Both the position numbers and the translations under genes were made by a program. From assembly GCA_946611445.1 (NCBI GenBank), contig CAMODP010000100.1, positions 1 to 6,744 of the forward strand: 6,744 nt of DNA. Reading direction: 5' to 3'. Shown here in pieces: positions 6,013-6,744 of this stretch (position 1 is the first letter of the stretch; each line of letters begins with the position of its first letter). The notes beneath the pieces are model-generated. The model was not told where the DNA came from and made no database searches. It saw only the letters and a list, made by a program, of their open reading frames with translations. Source of the DNA: an uncultured Eubacterium sp. (GTDB lineage: Bacteria > Bacillota > Clostridia > Lachnospirales > Lachnospiraceae).

Positions 6013-6018
6013 TATAAT
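6013..6018 (+). promoter_or_regulatory. -10 element of the secreted hydrolase gene
   Basis: A perfect TATAAT preceded by TG lies 55 bp before the start codon, giving a leader of roughly 48 nt. No good -35 exists at 16-18 bp (AGTATA at 17 bp), so activation may be needed. The placement indicates that this gene is transcribed separately from the MalY-like gene. Confidence 0.55.
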
Positions 6019-6057
6019 GACACCTGTGAAAAAACTTAAAACAGAGAATTTACAGAA

Positions 6058-6063
6058 AAGGAG
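6058..6063 (+). promoter_or_regulatory. ribosome binding site of the secreted hydrolase gene
   Basis: AAGGAG lies 9 nt before the ATG at 6073 and supports that start. Confidence 0.75.
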
Positions 6064-6072
6064 TTTTCAGAA

Positions 6073-6744
6073 ATGATACGTAATAAAATGAGATGGGCTT
6101 CCCTTTGTCTTTCCGGGATGATGATCCTGTCCGTGAATGCATACGGAACTACGTCTGACAATGAAACTGTAACAAATGAGGGGAGTACGCCGGCTTCATC
6201 TGAGACGGCAGATGCTGTTTCTGCTCTGGAAAAAATAGACATGACCGGCTGGCTGTACAACGAGGAAGATGATGTCTACTACCAGACAGGGATATCTTAC
6301 TGCGAAAATCCCGCAGATCCGTCATATGAGACGCTGGCAGTTTTTGTTCCCGGTGCCTATATGAATGCCGTCGATAATGGCGACGGCACGTATACCTGTG
6401 AATTGAATGCGGAAAACGAGGTAAACGGCTATACGGCGGAAACGGCTCCGATCGTTATGCCGATTAATACGCCGGGGTATTCAGCACAGAATGCGCTGAC
6501 AGATTACACGGATGTTTCGTTGTACACGGATGAAGGGTTTGTCTACGTACACGCCGGCTGCCGGGGAAGAGATTCCGGCGCACCGGCCGGTGTGACGGAT
6601 CTGAAAGCTGCCATCCGGTATATCCGCTATTGCGATGAACTGATACCCGGAGATGCGGAGAGCATCTTTACGTTCGGAATGAGCGGCGGCGGGGCGCAGT
6701 CCGCCATCGTGGGTGCTTCCGGCGACAGCAGCCTCTATGACGCG
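6073..6744 (+). CDS. secreted tannase-like alpha/beta hydrolase, 3' truncated
   Basis: The frame is open from the ATG at 6073 to the last base, giving 224 residues; the C-terminal part lies outside the window. The N-terminus looks like a Sec signal peptide: basic MIRNKMR, hydrophobic core 8-21 and probable cleavage after VNA (residue 23). No proper lipobox is seen; Cys12 is too early and lacks the small residue before it. A Ser/Thr/Glu-rich linker (about 26-50) follows. The mature domain starts 'WLYNEEDDVYYQTGISYC' and has 'AVFVPGAYMN' and the nucleophile elbow 'FGMSGGGAQS' with catalytic Ser204. This arrangement resembles bacterial subtype B tannases and related esterases that hydrolyse galloyl or other plant-phenolic esters. 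The Asp and His of the triad would lie downstream. The esterase fold is well supported; the substrate assignment is tentative. Confidence 0.8.
   Translation, partial: MIRNKMRWASLCLSGMMILSVNAYGTTSDNETVTNEGSTPASSETADAVSALEKIDMTGWLYNEEDDVYYQTGISYCENPADPSYETLAVFVPGAYMNAVDNGDGTYTCELNAENEVNGYTAETAPIVMPINTPGYSAQNALTDYTDVSLYTDEGFVYVHAGCRGRDSGAPAGVTDLKAAIRYIRYCDELIPGDAESIFTFGMSGGGAQSAIVGASGDSSLYDA

Noticed and set aside
5938..6013. Long-range pairing ACAGGCC / GGCCTGT flanking the intergenic region
   Set aside because: The arms are only 7 bp with a loop of over 60 nt, and one arm overlaps the stop codon. This is likely chance.
5979..6018. MerR-type promoter (TTGCCT, inverted repeat, TATAAT)
   Set aside because: The distance between TTGCCT and TATAAT is 28 bp, far longer than the 19-20 bp of MerR-controlled promoters.

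Overview
The window is about 54% G+C, with strong AGGAGG-type ribosome binding sites. Its protein families (a BspA-type leucine-rich-repeat surface protein, a URO-D-like methyltransferase, a PucR-type regulator, a MalY/PatB aminotransferase and a secreted tannase-like esterase) suggest a gut-associated Clostridia genome, most likely Lachnospiraceae-like. That placement is an inference from gene style. No taxonomic marker is present.

Layout. Positions 1-1584 (+) hold the 3' part of a large secreted or surface protein: six EKNPF pentapeptide repeats, BspA-like leucine-rich repeats, an acidic linker and two C-terminal domains. Positions 1585-1700 are a convergent junction filled by two copies of a 27-bp palindrome arranged as an inverted pair. 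Positions 1701-2690 (-) encode a URO-D/MtaA-superfamily protein with a good promoter at 2738-2766. A 242-bp divergent intergenic region separates it from a 556-aa PucR/CdaR-type regulator at 2933-4603 (+). The last codons of that regulator are supplied by the first unit of a 57-bp tandem array (4552-4692) that carries three more copies of the palindrome. Next come a MalY/PatB-type PLP enzyme (4724-5938, +; GTG start) and, behind its own probable promoter, a secreted alpha/beta hydrolase (6073 to the window end, +; 3' truncated).

How the genes may work together. The regulator is divergent from the URO-D-like gene and co-directional with the aminotransferase, so a small regulon is plausible. 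A C-S lyase releasing a thiol would pair logically with a zinc/thiol methyltransferase relative, but this is inference from gene order and family chemistry. The flanking LRR and esterase genes look like separate cell-surface or secreted functions.

The most unusual feature is the palindrome family. There are five copies in two clusters. All adjacent copies are spaced exactly 57 bp start to start (27-bp palindrome plus 30-bp spacer), although the spacer sequences of the two clusters are unrelated. One copy has become the C-terminal coding sequence of the regulator. These resemble REP/BIME-type elements of the kind mobilised by RAYT transposases. No transposase, cas gene, tRNA or rRNA is visible here.
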